64,000 nucleotides of DNA from Candidatus Poribacteria bacterium (GCA_022394755.1 JAGFCA010000060.1:38619-102618); one strand, 5' to 3'; numbered from the stretch's first letter, positions 38,241 to 47,740 are shown. Numbers and translations are program-made. Notes: a model not told the origin generated them from the letters alone.

Positions 38241-39127
38241 TAGTTTTTTGTTTCCTGAGATTGTTGATTTTCTGTGCTTCTTTCACTGTTATTATTCTGT
38301 TCATTTTCATTGGTAGTCCGTTCATTTACATTAGTCACTTCATTCTCATTGGTTTCAACTTCTTGGACAATGACGGGTTCTATAATAATATTTGCATAGA
38401 ATAAATCAAATCCACCTTTACCATCAACAACATATAGGTATAACCTACCGCTACCTGCTTCATCGAGTGATTTAACAGTTTGTAACTGTGCAGTAGTACT
38501 ATCAATTGTAAATTGACTATCAAATGAGGAGGTAAGAAAGTTTGAGTATAATTTGTAGGATAACTCGTCGCTATCATCGTCGGTTGCTAATAATGCAGAA
38601 CCTATGTTCTCGCCTGCTGGAGTGTTCTGAGGGACAGTGATTGTAATTTCTTCACCGTCGTTAAATTCAGGATGATTGTTAAGAGGATCAGTGTCATCAC
38701 TGGGATCATTAAGCACATCAATTGAAATTACAATACTGTCATCTTCACTCTGATGAGGATCACTCCATACACCAATGTATGTGTCAAATCCATCTACAGT
38801 TAGGTCAATATCTGAAAGTGAATTAATTAAGTATTCATAATCTAAGACCATATTGGTTTTGATAATTAACTCGCTACCATTATATTCATGATCAAAGAAG
38901 TAAAATCCAACATAGAATCGAAAATATAAGGAGCTTCCTTCTGGATTATTAACACCAATTCTTATTACTTCTGTACCAATAGGTAGGTTTTCTCTTACTT
39001 CAGCCTTATATCTCACAGGTCTATTATATGGTGGTGGGTCGAATGTAGCAGCTTCACACATTCCAACAAATAATCCAGTAATTATCGAGCAAAGTAATAA
39101 TCTTTTTGTAAATTTATTATTTAACAT
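38237..39127 (-). CDS. Secreted cadherin-like protein, probably the 5' part of a frameshifted gene
   Basis: 296 residues. Signal peptide (LLLCSIITGLFVGMCEA), a cadherin-like region at about residues 30-130, then a second cadherin-type repeat (ITVPQNTPAGENIGSALLAT, LDEAGSGRLYLYVVDGKGGF) up to about 250, and a Glu/Asn/Ser/Gln-rich tail. It ends TKNY just after the heptamer A-AAA-AAC, with the stop in the 0 frame. A -1 shift at that heptamer would read straight into the lamin-tail frame and add the C-terminal TTSWG tail, making one secreted protein of about 660 residues. A sequencing deletion in the A run would look identical. Confidence 0.75.
   Translation of the reverse strand: MLNNKFTKRLLLCSIITGLFVGMCEAATFDPPPYNRPVRYKAEVRENLPIGTEVIRIGVNNPEGSSLYFRFYVGFYFFDHEYNGSELIIKTNMVLDYEYLINSLSDIDLTVDGFDTYIGVWSDPHQSEDDSIVISIDVLNDPSDDTDPLNNHPEFNDGEEITITVPQNTPAGENIGSALLATDDDSDELSYKLYSNFLTSSFDSQFTIDSTTAQLQTVKSLDEAGSGRLYLYVVDGKGGFDLFYANIIIEPVIVQEVETNENEVTNVNERTTNENEQNNNSERSTENQQSQETKNY
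38243..38249 (-). promoter_or_regulatory. Candidate -1 ribosomal frameshift heptamer
   Basis: On the minus strand the 0-frame codons are ACA AAA AAC TAT TGA, so the slippery pattern X-XXY-YYZ (A-AAA-AAC) is exactly in register. A -1 slip continues into the downstream open frame. AGGA lies a few bases upstream; only weak stems are visible downstream. Confidence 0.5.
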
Positions 39128-40188
39128 TTTTATTCCTTATTTATCTACGCACCTTATTTACTATATTTGATGGGTGCGAATCTGTTATTTATTTTTATTC
39201 AAGTACTTATCTTATCATACTAATGTTTCGATAGTCGATGTATCATAAGTTAAGAATAGTTACATGTTCATTAAAAACAACAATAAATTAGTGTTCTTCA
39301 TTAAATGTTAAAGGAATTAAACCTATTTCCTTCATCTTTGTTGACTGTTGTGCAATTTTGTCTTTATCGAGATTAATACCCTTTAATAAAACCTATGATA
39401 TTTTCTTGTTAAATCCATATTCTTGTATTATAGATCTCTACTAATCTCTTTGATAATATTTAATATAATCTTAGATAATTAATAGATAAGATTAGTCATA
39501 TTAAGTCAATATATATATTAAGTCAATATATTATTATATATATGACTATTTCTGCCCTATATAGACTAATAAATCAAAGGGATTCTTAAGTTCATTCTTT
39601 ACTAAGACTGATCATCTATCCTATATTCATATATGAAGGATTTATCAAATAATCTTAATTTGATACAAATCGTATATAAATTAAGTAAGTTTTGTAATTC
39701 TAATTTCCTAATCCTAACATGTGCGATTTACCTGGAAGCACCCAGAGGTGTTCATACCAAGGAAATGTCCGATAACATTCATATTGTTGATTCTGGTTTC
39801 TGGATTAACCGTACAGAATTTATCACCAAGATTAAAAAAATAATTCTTCTTATGTCATCAAATCCAGTATCAGAATACATCCGTATTGTTTGTATAAACG
39901 TTACAGGCTTCATATTTCAGTGAATATCATATTTAAATCTATAGGATTAATTTTTATCTAAATCTGAAACTCTAATCCGTACAAAAGAGTATAACTTCAG
40001 AATAGATTATGTTATAATAGACTTGGATGACCAGAATTTACCAATTCTACTTTCATACAACAGATTACACACATTTTTGTATTTCAGTAGAAAAAAGAGT
40101 GTATTATCCATTTAACTTATTCTGAAAAGTCAAGAGTGTGAATCTTAAGACAGAAAAATCTTTATATTTTGGAAATCATAATTCTAAC
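39128..40188. other. AT-rich gene-free stretch
   Basis: About 1 kb without a convincing gene. Near the cadherin-like gene there is a CGCACC/GGTGCG inverted repeat (about 39144-39175). A tandem pair of 17-base units lies at 39498-39531. A 96-codon open frame at 39633-39923 has no ribosome site or recognisable composition. Confidence 0.6.
39498..39531. repeat. Tandem pair of a 17-base unit
   Basis: ATATTAAGTCAATATAT occurs twice in direct succession without mismatch, inside an AT-rich gap. Confidence 0.85.
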
Positions 40189-40686
40189 ATGAAAACACTT
40201 CTCATATTACGCCATGCAAAATCAAGTTGGGATGATCCGGATTTGAGAGATTATGATCGCCCCCTTAATAAACGAGGAAAAAAAGACGCACCTCGCATGG
40301 GTAAACTCATTAAAGATGCCAAACTGATTCCTGATAGAATCCTATCATCCTCTGCCAAACGTGCCAGGAATACTGCTAAAAGATTTTCAAAGGCATGTGG
40401 GTATACGGGTAAAATCAAAAAGTTAGATAATCTCTATCATGCCCCTGTTGGTGTCTACTTTGAAACATTACAATCACTACAAGAGAAATATAAGAAGATA
40501 TTGGTTGTAGGACATAATCCTACCATGGAACAACTTATACATAACCTAACAGGACAATACCATCAAATGCCTACTGCAGCACTTGCACATATACAATTAC
40601 CTATATACGAATGGGAAACCCTCTCACCGTATACAGAAGGAACATTAATTGATTTATGGACACCCAGAACTTTATCAAACGATTAA
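40189..40686 (+). CDS. SixA-like histidine phosphatase
   Basis: 165 residues from ATG 40189, which starts directly at the family N-terminus MKTLLILRHAKSSW; the frame is open 17 codons further to a GTG. The RHA(K/G) phosphate-binding motif holds the catalytic histidine (residue 9). YDRPLNKRGKKDAPRMG and the second histidine in VVGHNPTMEQL complete the site. SixA dephosphorylates phosphohistidine on phosphorelay or phosphotransfer domains; the target here is unknown. The last 31 bases overlap the start of the propeller-protein gene. Confidence 0.9.
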   Translation: MKTLLILRHAKSSWDDPDLRDYDRPLNKRGKKDAPRMGKLIKDAKLIPDRILSSSAKRARNTAKRFSKACGYTGKIKKLDNLYHAPVGVYFETLQSLQEKYKKILVVGHNPTMEQLIHNLTGQYHQMPTAALAHIQLPIYEWETLSPYTEGTLIDLWTPRTLSND

Positions 40687-42044
40687 ATTGCTTATGGTGG
40701 AAATCAATTTCAATTTTTATTTTTACCATTATAACTTCAACATCATTTGCTGTTATACCTGTATCTACAGTAGAAGATGGTCAACTCTTTCCAACTGCAG
40801 TTAATGACGGTAAAGGTGGGGTTGTAGTCCTGTGGGAAGATTATCGTACGAGTAAGGATTGGGATGTGTATGCACAAAGAATTAATCACGAAGACTCTAT
40901 ATTGTGGGATCAAAACGGGGTTCCAGTTTCAATTGCTAATAATAATCAAAGACGAATACGGATGGTCGGGTATGATACACATGCAATCGTTGTATGGAAC
41001 GACAGAAGAAGGAATCGTAGTTGGGATATTTTCGCGCAAGCGATAGATCATGAAGGGAAGGTATTATGGGAAGTTGACGGGATACCAATTTGTATTGATG
41101 ACACAGATCAATCGACTCAAGCCATACTTACTGATGGAGAGGGTGGTGCTGTTTTTGTTTGGGAAGATGAAAGGCGAAGTTCAGAATTTCAAGATCTTTA
41201 CATACAACGTGTTGATTCACAAGGAATAATACAATGGAAGAAGGATGGTATTCCCGTATTTGCATCAGAATCTTCACAGAGCGAACCCATCTTAATTGCA
41301 GATGGATTGGGTGGATTCTATATAATATGGTGGGATGTAATTGGCTATGATACTTGGCACATTATGGCACATAGATACCATCTTGATGGAACACCAATAT
41401 GGGATTCACCGATACTTATTTCTCCACTTGAGGGAATGCAAGGTGTACCCCGGGTAATTTTAGATAATGAAAATGGTGTTATAGTAGTATGGCAAATTTA
41501 CGAAAATTTTATTAATGACCAACTATTCGCACAACGTATTGATAAAGACGGGAAGAAACTGTGGGAAAAACAGGGTATACCCATCTGTACGGCTGATGGA
41601 ATACAGAAAAGTCATGCAATTGTTAAGGATGATACTGGCGGTGTAATAGTTGTTTGGCGTGATGAAAGAGATATCTATAGCGATCTATACATGCAGCGTA
41701 TCAGTGCTGATGGCAAAGTAATTTGGCAGGAAAATGGTATACCATTATGTACTGCAGGTGGACATCAAGATACTCCGCACATAGTGAAGTTAGATAACAA
41801 TAAGTTCTTTGTGGCTTGGGTTGACTATCGCGGGGATATTGGTGAAATAACTAAAAATGCAATCTATTGTCAGAAACTGGATATCAATGGTAAGTTATTA
41901 TGGGAAAAGGATGGTGTTCCTGTTTCAACAAGTAAAGGTACACATTTCCCGCCTTATGTTGTTTCGTTAGAAGATGGACAGTGTATAGTGGTATGGAGTA
42001 ATAGTGGCACAGATAATGGGGATATATTCTTAAAACGGTATTAA
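40656..42044 (+). CDS. Secreted repeat protein, predicted eight-bladed beta-propeller
   Basis: 462 residues with a signal peptide at residues 15-32. The rest consists of eight copies of a ~50-residue module: hydrophobic IVVW-x-D-x-R, then DIYxQRID, G..LWE.DGIP(V/I)(C/S). Examples are VVVLWEDYRTSKDWDVYAQR, IVVWRDERDIYSDLYMQR and the closing IVVWSNSGTDNGDIFLKR, which lacks its last strands, as expected for a propeller closed by the N-terminus. No catalytic motif was seen, and there is no TTSWG tail. The ATG lies inside the end of the SixA-like gene. Confidence 0.75.
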   Translation: MDTQNFIKRLNCLWWKSISIFIFTIITSTSFAVIPVSTVEDGQLFPTAVNDGKGGVVVLWEDYRTSKDWDVYAQRINHEDSILWDQNGVPVSIANNNQRRIRMVGYDTHAIVVWNDRRRNRSWDIFAQAIDHEGKVLWEVDGIPICIDDTDQSTQAILTDGEGGAVFVWEDERRSSEFQDLYIQRVDSQGIIQWKKDGIPVFASESSQSEPILIADGLGGFYIIWWDVIGYDTWHIMAHRYHLDGTPIWDSPILISPLEGMQGVPRVILDNENGVIVVWQIYENFINDQLFAQRIDKDGKKLWEKQGIPICTADGIQKSHAIVKDDTGGVIVVWRDERDIYSDLYMQRISADGKVIWQENGIPLCTAGGHQDTPHIVKLDNNKFFVAWVDYRGDIGEITKNAIYCQKLDINGKLLWEKDGVPVSTSKGTHFPPYVVSLEDGQCIVVWSNSGTDNGDIFLKRY

Positions 42045-42067
42045 TATGTAAAATGTAATTTTAAAAC

Positions 42068-43960
42068 TTAGTCGCTTATAGTTTCCTCCTCTATCCGATT
42101 CATCTCAATTAAATGTGCCCCCTCTAATCCAAGACGAACATCTTCATCATAACTGGTGACAATTACTTGATATTCCTTTGCCAGCTGCTTAATAAAATCG
42201 ACCATCATCTTCTTTCTTTCATCATCAAGATGTAATGTTGGATCGTCAAAAACAAAAAAATCTGTATTCCCTAATACCTTGGCAAGTGCCACCTTAAAAC
42301 ACAAATAGAGAAACATTTTTTCACTACCACTTAATAACATCAAACTTCTATCCTCTCCATCGATTTTCACTGATGGAAGTAAATGTTGCTTAAGTAGGTC
42401 AATTCGAGTTTGGCCAAAAAGGTCCATCTGATTAATCCAATTGTGTAATTCCTCTTCGGCAGGTTTCATAATTTGGTGCTGAAGGGTCTCAATCGTTTTA
42501 TCTACACCACTACATGCAAGCTCAACACAAAGCAAACTATTTTCAGCATTTTCGGCTTGTAAATTCACTTCCTGAAGCTGCTTCAATCTATCCTCACGAA
42601 CGGCTTCATCCTGTTTTAGCTTTTGTAGTCTTTTTCTTTTATCATCAAGTTCTCTCTTTAATCTACCTTTATCAGGTTGAGACGACAAAGGGCTTATTGA
42701 ATTAACATCAATCCCAGACTTATCTACGTCGTCAGTAATACCTCTTTCAGATAAACGTGTTGAAACTGTGTTTAACTCACTCTCTACTTTGATAATCTCT
42801 TGTTCAAGTTGATCTAACCTTGAATTAATGGCACGTAAGGTTTGCAACCTTTGTTCCAATTTTTGACGACTGGTAAGAGTTGAACTCATTTCCTCTAATG
42901 TCTTCTTATATCCTTGTAATACCGTTGAAAGATCTGTTTTCTCTTTTTCTTTTTCATCTACAATTTGTTGGATTACACCCCTCTCAACTTTCTGGTGACA
43001 AGTAGGACAATGTCCTTCGTTCTGATCAAGCAATATTCTCAAATTATCACATACTTTGGATAATTCTGTAATCTGCGATTCGGTACTACCAATTTTCTGC
43101 ATTAACTGGTCACGATCTGTTTCAATCCCAATATTTTCTTTCACAGCTTTTTCTATATTTTCGATCATATCACTCATCTGTGAATTATTCTCAAAACCAG
43201 CCAATTTCTCATTCTGTTCATTCTTTAAAGATTCTAATTGTGATTTTAATTGTATTCTACTTTTTTTCCACTCAGTGACTAACTCAATATCACCAGAATC
43301 TGATGTGTATTTAGCCTCAAGTTCCTTAATTTTCTCTTCTATTCTCACAATATCAGTTTTACTATTTTTCTGTTCACTAAATCTTAGGCTACTCTGGTGG
43401 GAGTCTATCCTTGCCTTTTCACGTTTGGCAAGCCGTCGGGTATCTATAAATGCATCTCTGACATCCATTAATTGATCAATACCCAAAAGTGTGTAAAGTA
43501 TATCACGCCGAGTGGAAGGTTGCCTTACAAGAAATTCATTAATTTCACCTTCACGTAAGAAAGTAGTCAAAGCAAAACGCTCATGCATAAAACCAAATCT
43601 TTCTTTCAAGGCTGCATCGGCGACTGTCACACGTTCTTCATCAAGCAGGATATTCCATTCACCTTCAATTTGTTCTCTTAGTTGACACTGTCGTCGTGTA
43701 CCTCGGTACAGCATATATCTCTTATCTCCAACAATAAATTGGAGACCTGCAGTACCACTATTTGATTTGGGACTTCTTATGTTTTTTATATCTACACGCG
43801 GAACTATAGCCTGACCAGTTAATGAAAAAAAGATAGCATTAACCAGTGTGCTTTTCCCACTGAAATTCGGACCAAAAATAAGATTCACACCGTCAGATAG
43901 TGTATAATCTTCCTGTTTTAAACACCCGAAGTTTCTAAGTCTAAGTAGTTCTAACTTCAT
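42068..43960 (-). CDS. Compact Rad50/SbcC-like ATPase with zinc hook
   Basis: 630 residues from ATG 43960 (MKLELLRLRNFG), one base after the stop of the small upstream gene. Walker A GPNFSGKST is near residue 36. A coiled coil follows with the hook motif CPTC (EGHCPTCHQKV) near residue 320, in the middle of the protein. The returning coil leads to the ABC signature LLSGSEKMFLYLCFKVAL and Walker B FFVFDDPTLHLDDER near residue 580. SbcC and Rad50 are usually 800-1100 residues; here the coils are short. No sbcD/mre11 nuclease gene is adjacent. A role in DNA end processing is inferred. Confidence 0.85.
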   Translation of the reverse strand: MKLELLRLRNFGCLKQEDYTLSDGVNLIFGPNFSGKSTLVNAIFFSLTGQAIVPRVDIKNIRSPKSNSGTAGLQFIVGDKRYMLYRGTRRQCQLREQIEGEWNILLDEERVTVADAALKERFGFMHERFALTTFLREGEINEFLVRQPSTRRDILYTLLGIDQLMDVRDAFIDTRRLAKREKARIDSHQSSLRFSEQKNSKTDIVRIEEKIKELEAKYTSDSGDIELVTEWKKSRIQLKSQLESLKNEQNEKLAGFENNSQMSDMIENIEKAVKENIGIETDRDQLMQKIGSTESQITELSKVCDNLRILLDQNEGHCPTCHQKVERGVIQQIVDEKEKEKTDLSTVLQGYKKTLEEMSSTLTSRQKLEQRLQTLRAINSRLDQLEQEIIKVESELNTVSTRLSERGITDDVDKSGIDVNSISPLSSQPDKGRLKRELDDKRKRLQKLKQDEAVREDRLKQLQEVNLQAENAENSLLCVELACSGVDKTIETLQHQIMKPAEEELHNWINQMDLFGQTRIDLLKQHLLPSVKIDGEDRSLMLLSGSEKMFLYLCFKVALAKVLGNTDFFVFDDPTLHLDDERKKMMVDFIKQLAKEYQVIVTSYDEDVRLGLEGAHLIEMNRIEEETISD

Positions 43961-43961
43961 A

Positions 43962-44168
43962 CTATTCTCTTCTATTCTTTTGAAATGAATCATAGAGCAT
44001 CTGTGCTCTTACATTCTTCTTACCACTTCTTAGTGTAAAATCAAAAGTTTCAACTATCGCTTTAATTTCATCAGGACCGAGTGAAATAAATTTTGAATCC
44101 TTTTCAATTAATGCTTCTATTTCTGCTTTAAATATTTCACGTGTTTCCTTATCAATTACATTATCCAT
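43962..44168 (-). CDS. Small helical protein coupled to the Rad50-like ATPase
   Basis: 68 residues from ATG 44168, with GGAG 9 bases upstream; the frame is open 12 codons further. It is charged and helical (ETREIFKAEIEALIEKDSKF, IKAIVETFDFTLRSGKKNVR) with no recognised domain. Its stop and the ATPase start are separated by a single base, and the aminotransferase gene ends 44 bases upstream of it. Tight coupling suggests a partner or regulator of the ATPase. Confidence 0.65.
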   Translation of the reverse strand: MDNVIDKETREIFKAEIEALIEKDSKFISLGPDEIKAIVETFDFTLRSGKKNVRAQMLYDSFQKNRRE

Positions 44169-44211
44169 GATATTAAACTCCAAAGGTTCTGATACACTCA
44201 ACAAATCTAAT

Positions 44212-45405
44212 TCAAATTTTAGATTTAATTTGCATCAACCGATCACCAGCCTGATCCAATTTATCCTTACTCAAACTAAACATAAAACGAAATTTTGACT
44301 TACCAAATTCTGACCGACTATAGAAACTTGAACCCGGTACACCTCCCACTCCAATTTCTTTGACTAACCAATGTGCAAATGTAGTATCATCTGGAAAGCC
44401 AAAGTTTGAAATATCTGTCATTATATAATATGCTCCTTCAGGAGAGAAGCAACTAAAACCTGATTCTGTTAGTGTATTTAAGAGTTGTTTACGATTCTTG
44501 TCATACTTTATAACTAATTCCTCATAATAACTCGGCGGTAGATTCAATGCCGCTATACCTGCACGCTGTAATGGATGGGGAGCTCCAACAGTTAAGAAAT
44601 CATGCATTTTCCGTATCGCATCGGTTAGAAGATCAGGTGCGACAACATACCCAAGTCTCCAACCCGTCATAGAATATGTCTTACTTAACCCTGATACTGT
44701 AATTGTACGATCCTTCATCTCTGGGAATGAACCAAGACTAATATGGGGTTTGTCGTCATAAATCATATGTTCGTATATTTCATCAGTAATAGCAATAGAG
44801 TCAAATTCACAGCATAGATCCGCAATCTCTTGTAGTTCATCAACTGTAAAGACTTTTCCTAAAGGATTATTCGGTGTATTGATTATAATTGCTTTTGTAT
44901 TAGCAGAGAACGCATCCCTTAGTTCTGATGAATCATAACTAAACTGCATTATACCATTTACAGCTTGTGATTCTCTTAAGGGAACATATACCGGTTTTGC
45001 ACCAGATATAATGGTGTCTGGTCCGTAATTCTCATAAAACGGTTCAAAAATGATAACTTCATCACCCGGATTAATAATTGCCAACAACGATGATAACATT
45101 CCTTCAGTTGAGCCACAGGTAACTGTAACGTTTTTGGTGGGATCTGTAGGTATATTGTTAAATATCGTCATCTTCTGTGCAATTGCATTGCGAAAATCTG
45201 GAGCACCCCAGGTGATACTATATTGGTTATATCCTTCTTGAATAGCTTCAATTGCTGCATATTTTACTTCATCTGGTGGTTGATAGGCTGGCGTTCCTTG
45301 CGACAGATTTATGGCATTATGTTGCAAACATAACTGTGTCATACCACGAATAACAGATTCAGTAAACCGGGTGGATTTATCAGATAATTTTGAGTGGAGG
45401 GACAT
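44212..45405 (-). CDS. Class I/II PLP-dependent aminotransferase
   Basis: 397 residues. Fold-type I motifs: INLSQGTPAYQPPDEV, NQYSITWGAPDFRNAIAQKM, TPNNPLGKVFTVDEL, AITDEIYEHMIYDD, and the PLP lysine in SGLSKTYSMTGWRLGYV near residue 238. The layout is that of the aspartate/kynurenine/methionine aminotransferase group; specificity cannot be read from sequence alone. An O-methyltransferase gene lies upstream, and the Rad50-like pair follows on the same strand with a small gap. Confidence 0.92.
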   Translation of the reverse strand: MSLHSKLSDKSTRFTESVIRGMTQLCLQHNAINLSQGTPAYQPPDEVKYAAIEAIQEGYNQYSITWGAPDFRNAIAQKMTIFNNIPTDPTKNVTVTCGSTEGMLSSLLAIINPGDEVIIFEPFYENYGPDTIISGAKPVYVPLRESQAVNGIMQFSYDSSELRDAFSANTKAIIINTPNNPLGKVFTVDELQEIADLCCEFDSIAITDEIYEHMIYDDKPHISLGSFPEMKDRTITVSGLSKTYSMTGWRLGYVVAPDLLTDAIRKMHDFLTVGAPHPLQRAGIAALNLPPSYYEELVIKYDKNRKQLLNTLTESGFSCFSPEGAYYIMTDISNFGFPDDTTFAHWLVKEIGVGGVPGSSFYSRSEFGKSKFRFMFSLSKDKLDQAGDRLMQIKSKI

Positions 45406-45427
45406 ATATTCGGTTTATTAAAGTACT

Positions 45428-45976
45428 TTATATAATTTTATAACTTAATATGATACCATCATCAAGAGGTATATCTACAGAGTTTAAGGTAGATGTATTA
45501 AATACATAATCAACATAATCAGGCATCTCATCTCGCATCGTCACTGTATCATCTGCTATAATTAAACCACCTTTACGAATGTCTGGGAGAACCAGATCAA
45601 GATATTGTTTATACTCATCTTTCTGAGCATCCAAGAAAACAAGATCAAAGGTTTCTTTACATTTTGGGATCTCATCAAGAGCATTGCCAACCCGTATATT
45701 GACGATACTATCAAGTCCCACTTCAGTAAGGTGTGAGAATGCCTCATCAGCACGTTTAGGGTCAAATTCAATTGTAATAAGTTTACCACCAGTCATTTTT
45801 AAGGCGGCAGCAAGCCAGATTGTAGAATAACCGTTACTCGTTCCTACTTCAAGCACATTCTTAGCCTTAATGGATTGAATTAGAATAGAGAGAAATTGTC
45901 CGTTTTCTGGTGCGATATTTGTGTATTCAATTGCAGTTTTCTCTAGACGTTTTAATACAGATTCATACTGATCCAT
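45428..45976 (-). CDS. SAM-dependent O-methyltransferase
   Basis: 182 residues. Motif I VLEVGTSNGYSTIWLA (about 36-51), acidic residue after strand 2 in LITIEFDP, and LVFLDAQKDEYKQYL with the metal-binding Asp of the catechol/caffeoyl-CoA O-methyltransferase family, followed by GGLIIADDT. It is shorter than the usual 210-220 because the N-terminal helices are reduced. Substrate unknown. It ends 22 bases before the aminotransferase gene, so the two are likely co-transcribed. Confidence 0.88.
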   Translation of the reverse strand: MDQYESVLKRLEKTAIEYTNIAPENGQFLSILIQSIKAKNVLEVGTSNGYSTIWLAAALKMTGGKLITIEFDPKRADEAFSHLTEVGLDSIVNIRVGNALDEIPKCKETFDLVFLDAQKDEYKQYLDLVLPDIRKGGLIIADDTVTMRDEMPDYVDYVFNTSTLNSVDIPLDDGIILSYKII

Positions 45977-46003
45977 ATCTTAGTAACCCATATCCTTGAA
46001 TAG

Positions 46004-46029
46004 AAAAGGCGACAAACTTTGCCGCCTTA
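46004..46029 (-). terminator. Rho-independent terminator after the LamG gene
   Basis: On the minus strand AAGGCG pairs with CGCCTT (46029-46007), with further inner pairs, and continues into TTTTC. It lies 6 bases past the LamG gene stop. Confidence 0.85.
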
Positions 46030-46034
46030 ACATA

Positions 46035-46817
46035 TTATCGTTGCCGTTTTACCTTGCCCCAAGATGTAGTCAATTTATCTTGTGGATTCACAGCAAGGAA
46101 TTCGTCCATACCCATTTCCATACTCATTTCCATTTCCTTGTCAGAAAGAGCACGATTCCAAAGCCGGACTTCGTCTACCATACCGGGCCATGCTTCTCCA
46201 GACCATGTACCTATCTGTATACGACCCGTTGTTCCAGCTGGTGCAACTGGGTTGTTAGAATCCTGTTCATGTGTCACCTTACCATCAACATAGATCTTAA
46301 CTTTTCCTTTATTGTCTGAAGTATGGGTGTATGAAAGGTAATACCATTTCTTTGTATCAAGTTTCGTTGCATTATCATTTACGTCTAAGAATCCACCACC
46401 AGCACCATTAGTCCATACCTTAATACCATTTGACGGATTCATACCATATCCGAAGCCAATATTTCTACCTCCGCCACCTTCACGGGTTCCAAATACGATG
46501 GCATGTGCACTTGGTAAACGACTAAGATTAACCCATGCAGCTTGAGTAATTTCATCCTCAATGTGAAATGCTTTATCATCTTCAATGGCAACAAAATCTG
46601 TCGAAGTACTAAATTCGAGAGCTTTACCAAATTCACCATCAACCCATTTGGCACCACCATTTAACATTCCTTTAAAACCGTTCCCGGATACATCTAATGC
46701 CTCTTTTCCAGTTCCTTCATCAAGTGGCATATAGAGAACGAGTCCATCAAGCAGTTCAGCAATTGCTAAAGAACTAAAAACTAACATCAAAACTAAAAGA
46801 AAATATAAAAGTTTCAT
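46035..46817 (-). CDS. Secreted LamG-domain protein 1 with TTSWG tail
   Basis: 260 residues. Signal peptide (LLYFLLVLMLVFSSLAIA). The concanavalin A-like LamG domain fills about residues 22-225: LVLYMPLDEGTGKEALDVSG, FKGMLNGGAKWVDGEFGKAL, WYYLSYTHTSDNKGKVKIYV, and the closing GMVDEVRLWNRALSDKEM. The tail is VNPQDKLTTSWGKVKRQR, shared with other secreted proteins of the window. LamG domains bind glycans or proteins; the ligand is unknown. A near-consensus promoter precedes it and a terminator follows, so it is a single-gene unit. Confidence 0.88.
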   Translation of the reverse strand: MKLLYFLLVLMLVFSSLAIAELLDGLVLYMPLDEGTGKEALDVSGNGFKGMLNGGAKWVDGEFGKALEFSTSTDFVAIEDDKAFHIEDEITQAAWVNLSRLPSAHAIVFGTREGGGGRNIGFGYGMNPSNGIKVWTNGAGGGFLDVNDNATKLDTKKWYYLSYTHTSDNKGKVKIYVDGKVTHEQDSNNPVAPAGTTGRIQIGTWSGEAWPGMVDEVRLWNRALSDKEMEMSMEMGMDEFLAVNPQDKLTTSWGKVKRQR

Positions 46818-46847
46818 TATCTGCCTCCGTTAAAATTATTTTGATAA

Positions 46848-46876
46848 ATGATAACATACATAGATGCAACTGTCAA
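46848..46876 (-). promoter_or_regulatory. Promoter for LamG protein 1
   Basis: TTGACA (46876-46871), a 17-base spacer and TATCAT (46853-46848) on the minus strand, 31 bases before the start codon. Confidence 0.72.
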
Positions 46877-46903
46877 CGGAGTATAAATACACAATCAGAG
46901 GTA

Positions 46904-47740
46904 TTATTGAAACAAATTCCAACTACGTCCCGGTTTATCGACGCGAAATACTTCAACATTTCCTCTATCTGCTATAGTAACATAGCAAGTTCGACCATCT
47001 GTTCCACCAAATGCAATATTTGTACAACTCTTCCCAGTTAGTTCTACTTCTAACAACACTTCTCCTGATGGAGATAGTTTTGCTATTGTCCCTTTTCCAT
47101 GTCGTGTAATGTACAGATTTCCATCAACATCACAACGCATCCCGTCCATACCGAAATCCGGAAATTGGATTAAGAGAGACTTATTGCTAATATCACCATT
47201 AGATGATAAATCATATCTCCACACATTTTTCTGTGTAGATTCATTAACATATAACACTTTCTCATCGGGACTAACCTCAATTCCATTCGTAGTTCCCATA
47301 TCAGATTCTAATAGCGTAACTGTTCCATTGGTGTCTACACGCCATATTTGTCCTGTTGACTCTCCCCAATTTGGATCACTTGCGTAAATTATATCGTTAG
47401 CACCAATAGCCAGATCATTGGGTTGATTCATAGTGGGTTCGTGTGCATGAACAGTAATTTCTCGTGTATCCATATCAACCTTAAGGACATTATGATTCGT
47501 ATAGTCAGCAATGAACATATAACCTTCACTGTTGAATCTTATTCCATTTCCAATACTTCCTGGAGGTAATTCTATAAATACACTTGCTTCCCCTTCTGGT
47601 GTTACCTTTCCAATAGTGTGCTGCCTCTCAAAATTCACCGCATATAGATTTCCATCCGAATCACAAGCTGGACCTTCAATACCAGATGTAAACCCATTCT
47701 GAGGTGTAAATTCACTACTTACAAAAAACTCCTCATTCAT
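46904..47740 (-). CDS. SMP-30/gluconolactonase-like beta-propeller protein
   Basis: 278 residues and no signal peptide. A six-bladed propeller pattern with blades of about 45 residues: GPACDSDGNLYAVNFERQHT, GNGIRFNSEGYMFIADYTNH, NDLAIGANDIIYASDPNW, TTNGIEVSPDEKVLYVNEST, DGMRCDVDGNLYITRHGKGT. The Glu, Asn and Asp positions match the metal site of SMP-30 lactonases. It probably hydrolyses a sugar lactone. The start ATG follows GAGGAATTAATT. Confidence 0.88.
   Translation of the reverse strand: MNEEFFVSSEFTPQNGFTSGIEGPACDSDGNLYAVNFERQHTIGKVTPEGEASVFIELPPGSIGNGIRFNSEGYMFIADYTNHNVLKVDMDTREITVHAHEPTMNQPNDLAIGANDIIYASDPNWGESTGQIWRVDTNGTVTLLESDMGTTNGIEVSPDEKVLYVNESTQKNVWRYDLSSNGDISNKSLLIQFPDFGMDGMRCDVDGNLYITRHGKGTIAKLSPSGEVLLEVELTGKSCTNIAFGGTDGRTCYVTIADRGNVEVFRVDKPGRSWNLFQ

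Noticed and set aside
39633..39923. 96-codon open frame in the AT-rich gap
   Set aside because: No Shine-Dalgarno site, no domain and no neighbour linkage; its composition is that of translated AT-rich filler.
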